From contig JADZEO010000068.1 of the NCBI GenBank assembly GCA_020850475.1, positions 1 to 32,940 of the forward strand: a DNA stretch of 32,940 nt, read 5' to 3'. Shown here piece after piece: positions 32,333 through 32,940 of the stretch. The notes beneath the pieces are model-generated. The model saw nothing but the letters and a program-made list of their open reading frames with translations. It ran no database searches and was not told where the DNA came from. Each line of letters opens with the position of its first letter. Position 1 is the first letter of the stretch. The position numbers and the translations under genes are program-made. This DNA comes from Bdellovibrionales bacterium. Lineage in GTDB: Bacteria > Bdellovibrionota > Bdellovibrionia > Bdellovibrionales > UBA1609.

Positions 32333-32940
32333 TTAGTGGTCATGGGAAATCGCCATGGACACATAAATCATCGTTAACATCATAAAAACAAACGCCTGCA
32401 TAAAGCAGACGAACATTCCCAAAAAATAAAAAATCACCGGCACAAAAAAGTATCCGGCTAAATCTAAGAAAATGGATAAAACTGTGTGATCACCAACCAT
32501 GTTTCCGTAAAGACGCAGTCCCAAGCTAAAGGGACGAACCACGTGAGAGATCAACTCAATGACTACCATCAGGGGCGCCATCAACAACACCGGGCCCAAA
32601 AACTGCTTTAGATAGGAGATCCCGTGCTCTTTAAAACCGTAATAGTTATACGCCAAAAACGAAAATATCCCGATGGCAATCGTGGTGTTTAGGTTGTCCG
32701 TCGCGGGAGTCATTCCCGGCAACAAGCCCAAAAGGTTGTTAACCAACACAAAAAAGAAAATCGCCGCAAACATGGGAGCAAACTTGCGTCCGTCATGCCC
32801 GATGACCTGCTCAGACAGACCAACGACAAATTCATGAATGACTTCAAACAAACCCTTAAGCGAAATGCTTCCCGCCGGAGCGACGGCCTTTTCGCCAGAA
32901 CCAAGCGCGAGTCGACCGAGAACCGACAGCCCAATTAAAA
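32333..32940 (-). CDS. atpB: F-type ATP synthase subunit a, partial (5' end beyond window)
   Basis: The visible 202 residues of the stator subunit that forms the two half-channels for the coupling ion. Key block PFSLGLRLYGNMVGDHTV includes the essential arginine. Earlier PMFAAIFFFVLVNNLLGLLPG and the C-terminal FVFMMLTMIYVSMAISHDH match the family. The reading frame continues past the window edge without a stop, reading LIGLSVLGRLALGSGEKA upstream of the apparent internal start at 32851, so the gene is open at its 5' end. Transcribed with atpE, far from any F1 genes seen here. Confidence 0.95.
   Translation of the reverse strand, partial: LIGLSVLGRLALGSGEKAVAPAGSISLKGLFEVIHEFVVGLSEQVIGHDGRKFAPMFAAIFFFVLVNNLLGLLPGMTPATDNLNTTIAIGIFSFLAYNYYGFKEHGISYLKQFLGPVLLMAPLMVVIELISHVVRPFSLGLRLYGNMVGDHTVLSIFLDLAGYFFVPVIFYFLGMFVCFMQAFVFMMLTMIYVSMAISHDH

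Overview
This window is a gene-dense stretch of a Gram-negative chromosome, moderately GC-rich by eye. It most resembles a member of the Bdellovibrionota or a nearby delta-like lineage. That placement is an inference from gene content: a B-type sdhCAB operon, two secreted subtilisins, a three-gene SurA/parvulin operon, a PilZ-like methyltransferase fusion, and several poorly known proteins beside universal housekeeping genes. No tRNA, rRNA, CRISPR array, insertion sequence or prophage was seen, and no stretch above 300 bases lacks a gene.

Layout. Positions 1-2171 (minus) hold an operon of a secreted protein, a TPR protein, an LptM-like lipoprotein and dapA (cut by the window edge). Positions 2350-5244 (plus) encode a PilZ-like/methyltransferase fusion and a membrane class III adenylate cyclase ending in a zinc ribbon. 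They converge on ftsK (5258-7678, minus). Then come queE, a Fis-like DNA-binding protein, dnaB and a 66-residue orphan (7825-10827, plus). The ribosomal block rpsF - DUF2232 membrane protein - rplI (10851-12846, minus) lacks the expected rpsR, and its S6 carries a long Gly/Arg/Asp repeat tail. An FHA protein and an overlapping alpha/beta hydrolase follow (13028-14699, plus).

The next part is minus-strand: a secreted subtilisin with a CUB-like end, a small protein with a possible clamp-binding motif, a 240-bp intergenic region with DnaA-box-like repeats, and sdhC-sdhA-sdhB (to 20429). Divergent from sdh is a long plus-strand run, 20610-29902: etfB, etfA, a DUF374 acyltransferase, three parvulin-type chaperones ending in surA, pdxA, a phosphomannomutase/phosphoglucomutase, and a second subtilisin with a Cys/membrane/Arg C-terminal tag. 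The window closes on the minus strand with a 630-residue receiver-like regulatory protein, atpE, and partial atpB.

Together the genes cover envelope biogenesis (dapA, LptM-like, SurA group, acyltransferase, sugar phosphomutase), respiration (sdh, etf, atp), replication and division (dnaB, ftsK, possible DnaA boxes), nucleotide second messengers (cyclase, PilZ-like protein) and secreted proteolysis. I found no obvious new defence or mobile system. The most unusual items are the DnaA-box-like cluster beside the small QLSFNF protein, the cyclase/PilZ pair, the receiver-like 630-residue protein, the modified S6, and the tagged protease.
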